From Aphis gossypii (taxonomy: Eukaryota > Arthropoda > Insecta > Hemiptera > Aphididae): a stretch of DNA of 64,000 nucleotides. Both the position numbers and the translations under genes were made by a program. Location of the stretch: contig NC_065530.1 in NCBI RefSeq assembly GCF_020184175.1, positions 21,615,260 through 21,679,259 of the forward strand. The letters are read 5' to 3'. The notes under the pieces are model-generated. The model worked only from the letters and a program-made list of their open reading frames with translations. It had not been told where the DNA came from and searched no databases. Below are positions 24,980 through 39,500 of the stretch, piece after piece; position 1 is the stretch's first letter; the number at the start of each line of letters is the position of its first letter.

Positions 24980-27900
24980 TTTGGCTAATCATAGTGTATA
25001 AAATACATGCTATTAGAATAGGTACGTGTAATCAAAAACAGTATTAACGTCATAAAAAAATCTCTATTAAAGCAACTACGAACTTCAGAAAAATGAATGT
25101 TTAATTATGTAAGTAAACTTGTAATACCTATAATCGACATTCTACTTTAAAATATATTTATACTGTTTGACCATGAATAAATTTTGAATTTAGATAAATA
25201 ATATTAAATATTATGACCTAAAGCAGTCAAAAATACGTATACTTTAGTTTTGTTTGTCTTATATCAACACACACAAACTAGGTTGGTATAAATTATACAG
25301 CATAGGTAACTAGTTGTATTGAATTTAACCGAATTTTGTGATTTTGCTGAAAACTTTATATTTCACTAATATTTTAAAACAAATTAATGACTCTATCATA
25401 ATATTGTGAAACTTTGTGAATTATAACGCAAGTTAAGTTAAATTCTATGTAATCGTTAAATGTTTGAACTTTAAATTAACTAAAAAAATGTATATTTAAT
25501 AATACCATACTTAAACCTTTACTAATAATCAAGAGGTATAATATAGAAATATAGTTTATTATTTCTATCGTCTAGACAATATTTTTTATTATATTCAAAT
25601 AAATTTATATTTTATATTACTAAGCTTGGTGAACACTCAGCATGTTTGAACTCAATACTTCAATAAGCATGAATAATTACACGAACATGCATAACCAATT
25701 CTCATAGTATTAAAAACGTAAATTCGTCACTTTGAATAATTGAATAAGACTTGAGACAAGTCATCTCAGCGTATTATAATTATATAGCCTTCGAGTGGAG
25801 GATATCCAACCTAAGGTTGTCTCGTACCTTTCTCGTTTAATAATATTGTAGACAGAAGAAAATGTTTAGATTTAAATTCTCGTTTTGCTCAAGACTAGCA
25901 CATCATCCATCGCACTTGACGAACATACTATAGTTCCACAATGCAACAATACAATGTAGTAAACAAACATTTCTCTAAAATAAACAGTGTTTATTTATAC
26001 AAATGACGGAAATGAATACATTTATTGAACGAAGTTAAACGTAAGGTTACGCCAACGATAAATCTGTATTGAGTCGAATTTTAAATGAATGTGGTATGTA
26101 TTGTTTTATTTTTTGGAGTTAAGTTAAGTATAATTGTAAGGATCGGGCATGAATGTTTTAATGTTTTATGTTAATTCTAAGCGTCAGGTAGAATTATTTT
26201 GTGTAACATTTTTAGTGGAATCATTGTTTCTTAAATTGTATAATAAAATTAAACTCAATATTGTACTTGGCACCAGCCACAAGTCCATCAGTTTATCGTT
26301 TACGGTTTTTTTAAGTTATTCACCAAGAAAAAATATAATAGCTAATTTGTTCAATTAGGTACGTATTAATATTAAAATGTTTGTTAAATTAATTACATTA
26401 CACAATAAATAGTTATAAAAAATTGTTCAATGTATTAGTTAAAAATAAAAACAATACCACTTTTAAATATTTTTTTTATACTTTTTAATCTATACCATAT
26501 AATAAGGTCTATACAATTGTGACCTACCAACATACTGAAGCATTGTCAACAATATTGTTTTGAAATTATTACATATTACAATATAAAAAAAAATAAAAAA
26601 AAAAATGAATTATTTTAATTTTAATGTGTTAAGATTTAAAGTAATCCATGATAAATTATAAAACGTTGTTTTATTTCTGATTATAAAACACAATGAAAAT
26701 TATATCAATGTCTAAAATATATTTGTACTGTTCATATTATGAAATAATACCATTAGACGAAATTATTATGAAAAACAAAATATTAATAAAGTATATAAGT
26801 TGATGAAAACATTCCTATATTTTGAGCAGTAATTTATTTTAATATTACATTCTTAATAAATTTTTTTAATTTATGATTAAAAGTTTTTGGTACAAACACC
26901 ACATATAAATTGTAAAAAAAAAAAAAAAAACAACATTAAAATATTTATAATAAAATTAAATGAACAATAATTTATTTTTTTATATTATACTTAGAGAAAA
27001 CTTATACGTTTTTAATCTAAAAATTAATTAATTTTTAGTAGATAATATAAAAATTTAGTGATAGATTCAATTCATGAATTCAATCATTCATCTATTAAAT
27101 AGTTTAACAGAATATATTATTAATTATTCGTGTTTCGTTACTAATCCACTCTGTAAGTCAAAGCTAATAGTAATTATTAAATTATTTCTAACATAACTGT
27201 GTCAAATATGCAATGTGATGGTATGCATTCAATCACATGATTAATTTGAACTAATACATAACAAAAGTATATTGTGATTATAACAGTGAAAATGACGTTA
27301 ACTTTAAGATATAAGAACATAAGTTTATCTAAAAAAAAAAAAAATATGCGAAATTATTATAAATTCTCTTATTCTTAAATATTATAAAATTATAATTTAA
27401 TAACAATTATTTTCTTTATAATTACGTCGTCATAATAAAAATAATAACCTAGATGAAACGCGTATATTATATTTATATAGATAATATAATATGAAGTATT
27501 ACATTTTGTCTTTTACCGCTTTTATTATTATTATTATTATTTTTAATAAATTAAAAAGCAATAGTTTTTTTTTTTTTTTTATCTTAAAAGTCATTAAATA
27601 AAAATAAAAAGCAATTTGTGACTTTATAATACAAAATCACTCAAAACTTTTGAAAACTAAAACTTTTTGGTGTTATATTATGCCACAATAATAACGAGCG
27701 TATTACCTCTATTCAAATTAATAACAATGGTTATAATAACAGCGAAATAAAAATGAATTGTTAATTATTATTTTATTATTGATCACGTAGTATACTTTCA
27801 CTAAACACAAAGTTCTTACTGTTCTTAGTTTCTTACCGATGATGTTCTGTGTACGGAGTGGACTTATATACACGTAATAATATATAAATATAAATATAGA

Positions 27901-28052
27901 AAGGCATAATGACTGTTTTTAAAATGAGAGTATCCCGTACTCCATAAAAGATTTAATGAGAATTTAGCCACACGTATGTTATGGTCCAGGGATTGGTAAC
28001 TTATTGATATTTCCAAAGATATTACCGTTTTCAAATTCCAGTGGCGTGGTCG

Positions 28053-28084
28053 AACGCCGAATCCGCAAATACGGATTTGGCGTT
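28053..28084 (+). other. 13-bp G+C-rich hairpin
   Basis: AACGCC pairs with GGCGTT and AATCCG with CGGATT, joined by one G-T position, around a 6-nt loop CAAATA. In + strand RNA the G-T becomes a G-U pair, giving 13 pairs; in minus-strand RNA it would be an A-C mismatch. The structure stands out in AT-rich DNA. It could be a regulatory palindrome, a small-RNA-like stem or a transposon remnant; nothing nearby decides. Confidence 0.5.
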
Positions 28085-30585
28085 AGCCCTTACACATATT
28101 TCATTTTAAAATCGTTAGTTGGATAAACATACCATGTTTGTAAATAAAGTGTCGGGTAGTTAACAGAAACACCAAAGTTGTACTACCATAGAACATATAT
28201 AATGTATAGTCGATTCGCACTGAAATATTATATTTAGTTAGTAATATAAGTACTACTCGTATTATGTCGGTTTTCAAATGTTCTTCTAGAGAGAAGCGTA
28301 AAATGTAAACCTAAACTTTTATCTGTCAAGTTATTATGATTTTGTGGTGTATGGTCATTGTTCGATTTATATTTGTGACAATATCATACTGATAGTACGT
28401 TATATAAATAAAAATATTTGTTCCCGTACGGTGCGTTTTTAATTTTCACCACGGAGTATTCATGTTTGAAGTGAAATGCTAAACTCGAAAATCTGTGTTT
28501 TACCAATATGGTATACACATTGTAGAAGAACCACTCACTCTGCGATTGTCAATTTGTCAATCACACGATGAATATTTTTGTCCAAACTTATAATATCGTT
28601 TTAAACCTTTTTCACAGTTACAAAAGAACACCATTTCATATAATTAATAAATTAAAACCGCACGCATGATAAATAATACGTATTATGCGAGCAACACATT
28701 TCCTGCTAAACATTGTATGATTTCCCTGTGACGTGCATACGGTCAAATAAAAATGTTTGAGCAAAGCATTTTCGGTCAAATATGGTTTGTTAACTAAGAG
28801 TGAAAACACGTTGGGTAGCAACAAATATACACTTACCATCATATTCCTAATTTATTCGAAAAGAGCACCGTTTATGACACGTATTCAATTTATTTGTATT
28901 TGTTTATTACCAAATATAAAATTTTTCAAATAAAGAGTATGAACAAATAAATAAAAAAACGTTGTCTTGAATTAACCGTAGATTTATTGATTTTATATTA
29001 ATGCTGAATTAACGTAACTATTGATTTAATATTTTAATAATGCTGTCGAGTATGTATCGGTGCGTGTACCTTTTGTTGACTTTATGGTAAAAATATATTT
29101 TCAAACGATTTAGTTGTGAGATATTATTTATTATTTTTAAAATGATAAAATTAAGGGTTTATAATTTATATAATAAGCAAATTGATGTTTTTAGAATATT
29201 TGTACATCTTACAATATTCAAATATAATTCATATAAAAAAAAAAAACAACCCACTATAACTAATTTATATTTACATTTTTGTTTGATAGATTGGCTTCAT
29301 AAGATTGAATTATTAGCAAGAGAGAACTAACTTTATTAAAATTTATATTTTCTGGGCTACAACGACTTTACGTTTCATCATGATTTTCAAAATATTTGAA
29401 TAGAAATATTATGCGCCTGTTTAAATGACTGACCATAAATTTACAACAGTTGTAGTTAGTTTACTTCACGCATGAAATGTACTCAGATTTTCATTTTTAG
29501 TGAGATTTATTACCATACCATGTATGACTAAAATAGATAAATTATGTATGTATTTTTATTTTTCATATGGTTTAATAATAAACAAAAACAAGAATTAGGT
29601 ACAAAAATTGTTTGCATTTCAACGATGGGTTTGTCACATTTTACCGATTCAGCCACGTGGGAGTTTAAATAACATGCTATAAAAGTTATTTATAACTATA
29701 TAGATTCTTGATTATATAAAAAAAAGTTTGGTGTTTAGAACTAGTATAATAAAACTATTATAAAAATATTTTCAAAACTTTTAACTTTCAACTCCAGATT
29801 GCAACGCGCACATACACATAAAACACAATTTGTCTTACTCCCACATGTTCATATATTTGAGTTGCGACAATAGATAACTAAAAAAATTCTTTACATTGAA
29901 ACAATTCAACGAAACCTAAACATGTATGAATCTGAAAAACCTGGAATAGTATATTTATGTAATGTGCTTATAAATAATATCATCGTGTATGATGAGAAAG
30001 TTTTAGATTAAGTTTGAAGATAATAGTTTTTTTTTTTAGTTTCACTGAATTCAATCAGTTGACAAAACTTTTGATGGGCTTCGAGTTTTATGTTTTTTGT
30101 TTTGTTTTTTTTTTTTTTTATGATATGTGAAATATTCAAATAAATTGTATTTAAATTATCCCGGCTGGACCCAGAACATATTGTAATCGATCGTACTGTT
30201 TTTTTTTTGTATTATTTTTTAAGCGTTAAAATCACAGAAAAAAATATTTAGTGGCATCATATTGCACGGAGTGGTCGATTACTGAACGATTTTAATTTAA
30301 TCATTGTTTAATACTATTCGTATTTTTAACTGCGAAGCACTGTAGAGGTCTGAGAGAGGTATTAAATTTAGTATAAGGGTCCGCTAGTGGGAATGTGTAA
30401 TACGTAGTGTAAAATATGGAAGTCCGAGGTTTTTTTTTGTTATTATTATTATTAATATATATAATATATATATATATATTATATATTTTTAATCGCACTA
30501 AATTTAAAAGCGGTCGTATAATTATTTCTGCGTGGGTCACTACTATTATTTTATTAAAACGGAACTCGTCGGCGTATAATGTTAC

Positions 30586-30593
<8 letters not shown>

Positions 30594-30623
<30 letters not shown>
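30594..30623. repeat. (TA)n microsatellite
   Basis: Thirty nucleotides of alternating T and A; an imperfect companion tract lies at about 30455-30486. Confidence 0.9.
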
Positions 30624-30628
<5 letters not shown>

Positions 30629-30980
30629 TACGTTCGTGAATTTAAATCTTCGCCATGCATATTTAAAAACATTAATTTAATAAACGTAGAAAGATGTCCG
30701 ATACGGCGATATGTACTAAAAAAGCGAAATTTTGTTTACGGGTAATGCGAATAAATAATAATAATTGCGACAAGCTTTTCCATCCAATGTCTATTATTTT
30801 GTTTCACCGTACTATGTAATTGGTGTGTCAGTAGATAAATTTTAACTGTTTGGAAATGGACACAAGACACTCGTACTGACACGCTCCATAACGACCGCCG
30901 TAAAATTTCAAAGTACGTAAATGCGGTTCGTTCTCTAAGCCGATATGGCTGTTTATGGCATCATACATACAAACATACAA

Positions 30981-31003
30981 CCTAACCTAACCTAACCTAA
31001 CCT
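30981..31003 (-). repeat. Interstitial telomere-like repeat (CCTAA)4.6
   Basis: Four and a half perfect CCTAA units; read on the minus strand they are TTAGG, the usual insect telomere repeat. The array is short and uninterrupted inside AT-rich DNA. Confidence 0.8.
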
Positions 31004-31497
31004 ACATTTGTACATTACTGCGTAATACCACTAATACCAGTACTTATGGGAAGACTAATGTAAGTATCATAACGTACTTAGTAATATCGAGGATAAAAAA
31101 CTAAAGGATAGATTTAGCAATATTGGGAAAAAATGTGCAAATCACTGTTGGTTTTAATTGTTATATACGTATTAAAATCAGTTTAAAAATTAAAACTCTT
31201 GAAATTCGGTTACTATTCGAGATAATTTCTATTGTTTAGTAATCATATTATAGTCCAATATATTACATCATGATAATTATTATTATTGCTTAGTATTGTA
31301 CTATAGGTAAACGTAATGTAGATGATTATTAAAAACCACTCAGAAAATTGAAAAACATTCTCGTTCGTATTACAAATTATATTAGGGAGTAGGTACACAG
31401 TTCTCTTCGGTCGGTGTATTTCCGTAGGTATGTCTGTTATTGGCAATCATTCCGCACGGAGAATTACGATGATAATTATTATTGTATCGGAGCTCAC

Positions 31498-31564
31498 CGT
31501 AGGCGTCCGATAAAAATAACGCAGGGAAATGCGCACTCATTTGGTATTCAGTTGCACTGCCCAT
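31498..31564 (-). CDS. Candidate first coding exon or 60-residue ORF near 31.5 kb
   Basis: ATG at 31564 sits in ACCATGG, an ideal translation-start context. It opens MGSATEYQMSAHFPALFLSD and meets a good donor, TACG|GTGAGC, after 67 nt (exon end 31498). If unspliced, the frame stays open to TAA at 31382-31384, giving 60 residues. The block 31380-31700 is G+C-richer than its surroundings. Other frames are open here too, including a 133-codon plus-strand frame, so openness alone is weak evidence. CACGTG at 31669-31674 lies upstream. No family is recognised. Confidence 0.25.
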
Positions 31565-31752
31565 GGTCGGTACGCGAACGAGTTTTCCCAATACACTGCT
31601 TTTCCGACGAACATCCGACAATTAAGAATAAAGAACAATCCGAGTGCTCGGAGTTTTTGCAGTTTGATCACGTGCGATTGGATACCCGAAGAAAACAACG
31701 GCCTGTTACGCTTATTTCAACCATTTCTATTACAGTGTATAGTGGATTAGAA

Positions 31753-31770
31753 ATATATATATATATATAT
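31753..31770. repeat. (TA)n microsatellite
   Basis: Eighteen nucleotides of alternating A and T. Similar 17-18 nt tracts occur at 35393-35409 and 60304-60321. Confidence 0.85.
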
Positions 31771-31899
31771 TATATGTACCTACGAGTATATACCAACAAG
31801 ATAAGAGAATATTAACAAATAACTTGCCTTACCTGCCTAAATCCTTCTACCTTAAAGATTCGATTAATGAGATAACATTCACCCTAAAAATCACCATAC

Positions 31900-34800
31900 C
31901 TAATGCATTGGGTGATAATATTTTTGTTTTATTATAAATTGCGATTTGTAGATAATATTATATAGTCACTGGTTGTACATCGATATAACAATTTTACGTT
32001 CTTTTTTGCATCATACAAGGCGATTCAGAAACACCATTCGCTCACTCTCCATATTTTATATCCTTTAATCATGCATTAAGTAAGTCAAATTCCGATTTTT
32101 TGAAATTTTTAAGAAAGTACATATAATAAGTATACTTCAAAATAATATTTTACATACCTTGATATTTCTCATTAATCAAATCGATATGTACATAAAATTA
32201 ATTCAAAACTTGTTCAGGGATCCGAGTGTTTTCCATTTGAAATCTATGTATACATATTATTTCTCTTATATAGTATACAAATTTTTTTTTGGGAAATCGT
32301 TAAAGATTTAATTAGAAACAAACATTTAAAAATTGTAATTTTCTTCGAAGAGAATTTTCTCAAAAATTACTGTAAAATTCGAACTGTTATCCGAATATTT
32401 CGGTTTTTTGTTATTTCTTGTACCATTTTTTTAAAAGTAAAATTCGTATGTATAATACCTCATAAATAACATTACGATTAAACTATAAAAGTGGTACTTA
32501 AGACATTTTACCCCGAAAACGCACACAATATCATAGCCATCACCGTAAAACCAATAGCTCCCTCGTTCCGCTCGGAATCTAAAATTAATTCAGCTATGAA
32601 GCGCGTTGAAATGCACACATGTGTGCAGCGCACGTCTTGTATATTTTATAATTTTCCTACGTACCTAACACATTTATAGTTGTTTATTCGTAGCGCATAG
32701 TGTAATAACATACTTAAGTAATCTTCTATCGCGGACACACACATAACTAATGAAGTAATATTAAATGCACCAAGAGTTTCAAAGTAAATTAATTTCAAAG
32801 CTGGCCGCGGAATACGGGATGGAGACGTAGGTATAGCCATAACTGTACGACGAGTATAATGCAATGAGTAAACAAATATAATTGGATGTAGAATATACCT
32901 CCTAGACGCCATTGAAGTTAATTCAATAACCAATCTCTTCGTTTTAGATTTCTGCCAAGAGCAACGTTTGTGCTATAGTAATGTGTTATCAAAACTATTC
33001 TCCGTAAACGCTTAATATGTTAAACATTTTACAAGAATATAGTTGTTCAGACCAAGTAGAAACAAATTCATCAGCAAATTGAACACGGTACGTTTCAATT
33101 AAACTTCAAGAATTGTAAGCAATGTTCGTGCAATGATAATGTTATATAATTGATTGAGTTGTTTTATATACATAAGTACATTATCATATAGGTTATAATA
33201 TGTAGTGTTAAAAATTCGATTGTAATTCATAATGTCGCCGTATAACTTAATGTTCAATTTATTTTTTTTTTTTTTAGGAATTGCTACTAATAATTAATAA
33301 AAAAATATAGTTAGAAAATACTTAATATTGTATTGCTTCGTTTTAACTATGTTCACTCGATTGTTTAACTACTCGCTAATGAATATAGTTTTCAGTTCCT
33401 TGTCCATAAATAATTATAGCTATTCAATTTTTTTTTAACTTGAGAAATTTATATTATATTTTATGAACTTTTTAAAATTATATTGCGTTTAAAATCATTT
33501 CACTCAACTTTATATGTGTTTAGTAACTGCATTGATAGGTTAGGTTATGATATATTAATAAGATCAGGTAAACACACAATAGTTTGCAAAACTAATAAAT
33601 TATTAGGTTATAAAAATTAAGATACATTTGAGTATTAATATAGTAGGTATAATATATACCACAGGTATTTTATGCTAGTAAAAGCATTTTAATTATGACT
33701 CAATTCTGTATAAATAATAATTATTTATTTATGAATGTGTCACATAATAATTAATAAATAAATTAAGTTTGTTTAAGTATTCAATAAATACACAATTCAA
33801 AACAATTTATAATAAATACAATTCGTTAGATTATTATAAAATCCGTTACATCATAAAAAGGAAAAATTATATAAATTATTCACTTACTGTAAATTCAAAT
33901 ATTAAAAAAATAATACAACAAAACAAAACTTATCATAGTCGGTATGCACTATGCACAGATATGAATTTTAAAATTAAAATGATATTAATAACAATTGGTT
34001 TTTAAATTCATTTTGCCTAATATACTTTTAATAGTATCTATTATTATAAGACTAGTTATATTTTTGAATTTAATAGACAATAATATTTTAATCACTAATA
34101 TATTATATGTATTATTGTAAATATCTAAATTCATAAATAACTAGACACGACTCATCTCTGAGTATTTTACGTAATTTAAGTGTATAATTCCAAGTTTAAT
34201 ACTCAATCCCATGATCCGTAATATATAGTCCTAGTAAGTGGGGATTTTTATGGAAGATGAGGGAGACGATTCTATGGAGAAACCATGTATAGTTTCAATA
34301 TTATGATCATGCGTTCGGAGAAAACAATACGGTAGTTATTATTACCACTATATGAGAGCTATTGAATATTAATTTTTGATATGAAAAAAATTAATAATTG
34401 AACTTTTTATGAACCTATTATAATATTTGTATTTTTATATAGATTAAGTAAAACTTATTGTACTGTTAAAGTTATTGTATTAAAAAAAGCGAACACTTTA
34501 TAAATAATAATGTATTATTTTGCGTTATCAAATTTTCGACTTGTACAAATTACAAATACATATTATTATTTAACTTGGAATTTATAGGATAGCGTAAATA
34601 AGTAATAACTTGTATTTATTCAATATTGAATATTTTAAACATTTTCGGGAAATTTGTTTTCTAATGTATTACTAAGACAATTATATTGAAATGCTAAGAA
34701 TTCTCAGCATTTATATTATTCCTATGTACACAAATATTATATATATTTGTAATTCTATTGCCATTTTAATAAAACGTGCTAAGCGAAGCATTATCACATA

Positions 34801-36179
34801 GGTACAGTAGTCATATTAATTATCTTCTTCAAAATGTATTTCATTGATGAATAAATCAAAATATTCATTACTATTTCTCTATTACAGATATAGCTACTAT
34901 TGTTTTAATGAAAATTTAAAGTACAGACATTTATATTATTTTATGAACTTTTGTACTTTCTGCCACTCGTTTTAGAATTTATGATTTATTTTGTTAGACC
35001 ATCAGAAAATATAATTTTAACACATAATGCAAATTAGATGTATGTGTTTGGTCACTGTTAATGATAGAATGCAAAAAATGCGAATCTGTTTAAACGTATT
35101 ATGCGAACCATTATCATGAAAACATATAATTCAAAACTTTATTCGCGTATAACATTATTATTGTTAACTAATTAAAGTACGATTTGTATTAGCCAGATGT
35201 TCTGGTCCATAGTGGAAGACCATTGTTCAAAATTCAAATATTTAGCTATTTGTAAAAAACGGCACGTATTGTGAAATAATAATATAAATGTGATCGTCAG
35301 TTTTAATTACTAAATCATATAATATAGTAATAAATGTAGGTATATATATTGATATTTACATTTTGGTAATCCAAATGTAATAACTGTATAATTATATATA
35401 TATATATATTGAAAATGTTTTTTAGGCACTAAAACAGTGAAAGTCCATTGATATGAACATAAAAACAATATTAATTTATTAATATAAACAGTTGATTAAA
35501 ATTTCGCCTTTTGCATTGTACTGTATTAGACAAATAGATTTCAAACGGTTTAGGTGAAATATGATTTTCATATAAATTTATAATATATTTTAATAGGTAG
35601 TGCATAGTTCATATAATACAAATTATTTAATTAAATTTAGTTAATGGAATTTGGGAATTTGACTGAAAATATTTACCACACTGATCTATATTTACTTAAT
35701 ATTGTATCTTTCTTATATATTCTATCTGAGTTTCAGCCAAAAATAAAAAGGGTTAAATAACCAATAAGTATTACTCCAGTTTATAGAATTACACAACACG
35801 CTGTAGATATTTTCTTTCCGTCGTGAATATACTATTACGTCGTAAATAAAAAATGAAAAACAAATTTATAATACAAAATATAAAATATCATCACTGAATA
35901 AAAACCTAAAGTAATAACACAATCAAATGGAATTCGATTGAAAAGTGGTCAAAAAACAAAAACTGTTAACGACCAGTGGTGTAGGTTATGCAGCATTGGA
36001 CGAAATGAAGTGCATCCGCGGTAAAGCAGCAATTTTTGCATCCAATTTTCACGTTGGATATACCGATCGCAAAATAATTTAGTCGATCACATTTCCACGG
36101 TACCGTAGTTTCGGTAAATATTGAAGACCATCAATACACAAATACGCGTATATAACGCAATGTTTTATAGTACATCTGA
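31900..36179. other. AT-rich non-coding DNA
   Basis: A mildly G+C-richer patch at 32500-32640 and 32800-32850 has short open frames on both strands but no splice or start support. The remainder is AT-rich with TA repeats. No gene is seen. Confidence 0.5.
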
Positions 36180-36570
36180 GTTAAATGATCTAACGCAACA
36201 TACGTATTATACCACCGTAAGTTGATTTCCGTCAGCGGCAGTAACCGTCGTCATTTTATTATTATTATTATATCCCACCGGGAACGCGCGTGGTTCGTTA
36301 AATTATCATAGCGATGATGATTGAAGGGATACGCCCGTAGAAAATGGCTTATAATTTTTACCTGATGAAAGGTCCGCTCTTGTCGAACATTGTAATAATA
36401 ATAATACGCTTTTAGGCCTGCCGAGGCGATGAGATTTTTAAATTAAGTAGATTATACATACACGTGGTTTACACACGAACGATTACCACCTCGTCGTGTT
36501 GACGGATGACGATCCCCGTATACGGCCGCCCGTGACGGTACACGTCAGACAGCGGAACGCCTACCTATGT
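36180..36570. other. CpG-rich block, possible promoter or regulatory DNA
   Basis: Against an AT-rich background this stretch has many CpG dinucleotides and G+C-rich words such as CCACCGGGAACGCGCG and GGCCGCCCGTGACGG. TTA/TAA microsatellites lie inside it (about 36255-36270 and 36392-36404). No long ORF is present. Confidence 0.3.
36362..36390 (-). CDS. Candidate very short first coding exon near 36.4 kb
   Basis: On the minus strand ACAATG at 36390 opens MFDKSGPFI and runs into a donor-like ATCAG|GTAAAA after 29 nt. The segment upstream of this ATG (36415-36560) is CpG-rich and promoter-like. A 9-codon first exon is possible but such matches also arise by chance. A 23-codon plus-strand ORF (36344-36415) overlaps. 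No function can be given. Confidence 0.15.
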
Positions 36571-39500
36571 TTGTTCTAAATTTGAATTTCGGCGTAAAAA
36601 AAAAAAAAACAAACAAAAACGTACCGTCAAGATGTAAATGTTTTTAATTCCATTTACGATAGAGCTCTTAGAACAATATTTACGCAGGGTTGATGAAACG
36701 TACATAATAAATTCGCTTGTAAAAATACCTACCTATGCGTTTTTTATCATTATTATTATTATTTAATCGTCATACCGCAATAATAGTTGTAGTCATCGAT
36801 TAACTATCACTAGTTTTTCAATTCCGCTAGTGTCAGTCGAGGAATGTTTTACCAAGTTTCATTACGATGTTTTTTTTTTTTTTTTTTTAATTAAATTAAT
36901 TTATATTATTCTACACGATTTACTGGGTAGAACGAGTGTTCAAATAGTTTCTTGTGGTTACTTCGCACAAAAGAAATCTTGTCTATATCTACCAAATCAT
37001 TTTTCGATTTTTTAAACAGTTTTTCTGTTTTCTTATCGCAAGAAAAATACTCGACCAGTTAAAACTATCGCAATTATTTCGAATGCTGTATTAAATCATT
37101 ATTTAAACGAATATGATATGATTTTTTATCGATTACTAAGATCCAATATCACAACACAACACTACTGGAAGAATAAAGTGAGAAGAGTTTCCAATAACTG
37201 ATTTCAATTTTCAGTTTTTCATCGGATAGGTATTTTTTTTAATAAATATTGAAATTTACAAAACCAAAGTAAAAATGTTTTTATGATTATATATTTAAAT
37301 CGATATTTATTTCATGGTTTCATCTCAAAGATCAAATTCAAAATACCTAAGGTTCAAAAAAAAAAGACCGATATAAATTATAATACTGAGTAAAATTTAA
37401 TAGATATTTTTGAGATTAATATAATTATGTATAATTATATATAATATATATATGTTATATATGAATAAAATTAACAAACCATGACTGTGTTTTAAAAAAT
37501 TGTAGAAAATTATGAATTTTATCAACTCCGTTGAAGATCTTATCATTTCTATAAGCTTGTACTATGTAGTGCTATGGTTTAGTTGTAAATCCATGAAGCT
37601 GGATGTCGTCGGGTCATATTCCTTTCACAGAAAAACTTTTTGTGGCATCTTTTTATCTAACATAACTTCGCCTGGACCATAACATTTTATCTTTATCACT
37701 AGGAACCACTACAGATAGGGGAGAAGTCCAGTTCAAAGAATGATTGTTAGCCACATTGATAATCGATATCACACTTTACACGAAGCACAAGACTTATACT
37801 ATGATATTGACTTTGAATTTTACTCTTGAGTTATTACCATATTCAATAAGCAGAACAATTTTTTTTCCACATTCAATTATATTATATTTTATGACACGGC
37901 TTTCTAATTATTAGAAAACCGAAGGTATATAAATAGAAGAATAGTGTGTTTTATACGTATATGTTTTTGAAAAAAACGACTTCAAATAGTGTAAGAGTTA
38001 TAGAGTATAAAGTTAGTATTATGTATTTAAGGTTAAAATAAAAACATCAGTATAATTGTGTTTATAGATGATATATATGTGTATTTATTGGTTAATTGAA
38101 ATTGTATGGTTGTTTGTTAAAAATAAAAAAAAAACTGTTAAAATGCAAATAAACGAAATATCAAGGGAAATACGTCCGTCATCCTCCAAACGTTATTGGT
38201 CCTTAGTCATTCAGTTTCCAAAATAATTTCTATTCATGTAGTGTTTCTATATCACATGTACGAATTGTCATAAATGCAATTTGCTTGCGACTGCACGTAC
38301 GATGTCAGCAATCACCACGTACTTTTTTTAGCAAGTTAACTAAAAAAACCATTTCTTTAGTCATATACAATCTTATTTAACCATAGAACTTATCAGATAG
38401 TTTAGATTGGTTTAATTTATTTTTACCTTCATTTTTGTATACCTGATTGCCGTATGACGCCGTATAGATATATACTTTTTTTTTTTTTTTGACAACTTAA
38501 TAGAGATAAAATATGTAAGTTGAGTATTTGAGTTTAATATGCAATTAATAACAATTCAAATCGGGAATTTAGAAATATCATAAATAATTTATGAAGGATA
38601 GGTTTTTAAATTATTAAGTCGTTCTACGCATTATATCTGTTGGTTTTATAACTTAATCTAATAGGGTAGTAAAGAAAATGTAATTTATGACATTTTGCAC
38701 ACAATTTGGAACCGTTATTAATAGTTAACTAAAAGAAATATAAAACAGCAGTTTCATAGGAAAATATACATATTGTTTATCACGTCATACTACTCATTAT
38801 ATTATTATTATTATTAATAATAGTTAGATATACATTAAATAAACATGTTTTTTATTATGATACTAATACATCTTGCGAAATACCATATTCGTTATTAGAT
38901 GAAAAATGATTTAAACTTTAATCTACAAAAATAATGTTTTAATTTGAACAATTTTATTAAATAGGTGCATTATATTATTATTAAAACACAAACTTAATAT
39001 TTATACACTGATTAAATTTAAAACGTAGTCGTAGAAACCAATAATACGACAATAATAATTAACTAATATACAGAACACGGCATTACTAACATTGAGACTT
39101 GTAATAGTGTGTATAATTATTACAATTCAAAATTATTTTATTATATTGTGTACAGTATAAAAATGTTCCATTCAATAAAAAATATAAAAATAATGATTTA
39201 ATTTTCATTGTCCACATAAATCATATTATAGTTCAGATTAAATCATTTTTACAATAACAAAACCGTGGTTGTGTGCCATGAGTTATGTCTATAGCTATTT
39301 ATTTGCTAAAAGTCTCATATTTAGAACAATAGTCATTAATTCGATTGGTCGCATTATATAAATTTGGTTATTTTCTTTTTCCGCAAAACGTATAGTTTTG
39401 ATGTATACTTAAGCGTCCTAATACATATTTTTTAAACTAATATGTCAACGTGATAGAATAATTAGATCATTTTTGAACTTTTTTAACTGATAATTATATA

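Larger units (their letters stand above)
21034..30980. other. AT-rich non-coding DNA right of the LINE
   Basis: Nothing gene-like is supported. The stretch holds homopolymers (T19 at 23067-23085, A17 at 26914-26930), the TA microsatellites and the 28-kb hairpin listed separately, and a donor-like ATGATG|GTAAGT on the minus strand near 28840 without a convincing exon. Confidence 0.6.

Noticed and set aside
30416..30745. A 109-codon plus-strand open frame
   Set aside because: It runs through two TA microsatellites giving Tyr-Ile repeats and has no supporting signals.
36361..36390. Hammerhead-like word CTGATGA followed by GAAC
   Set aside because: The conserved GAAA is not present and the intervening bases do not form stem II.
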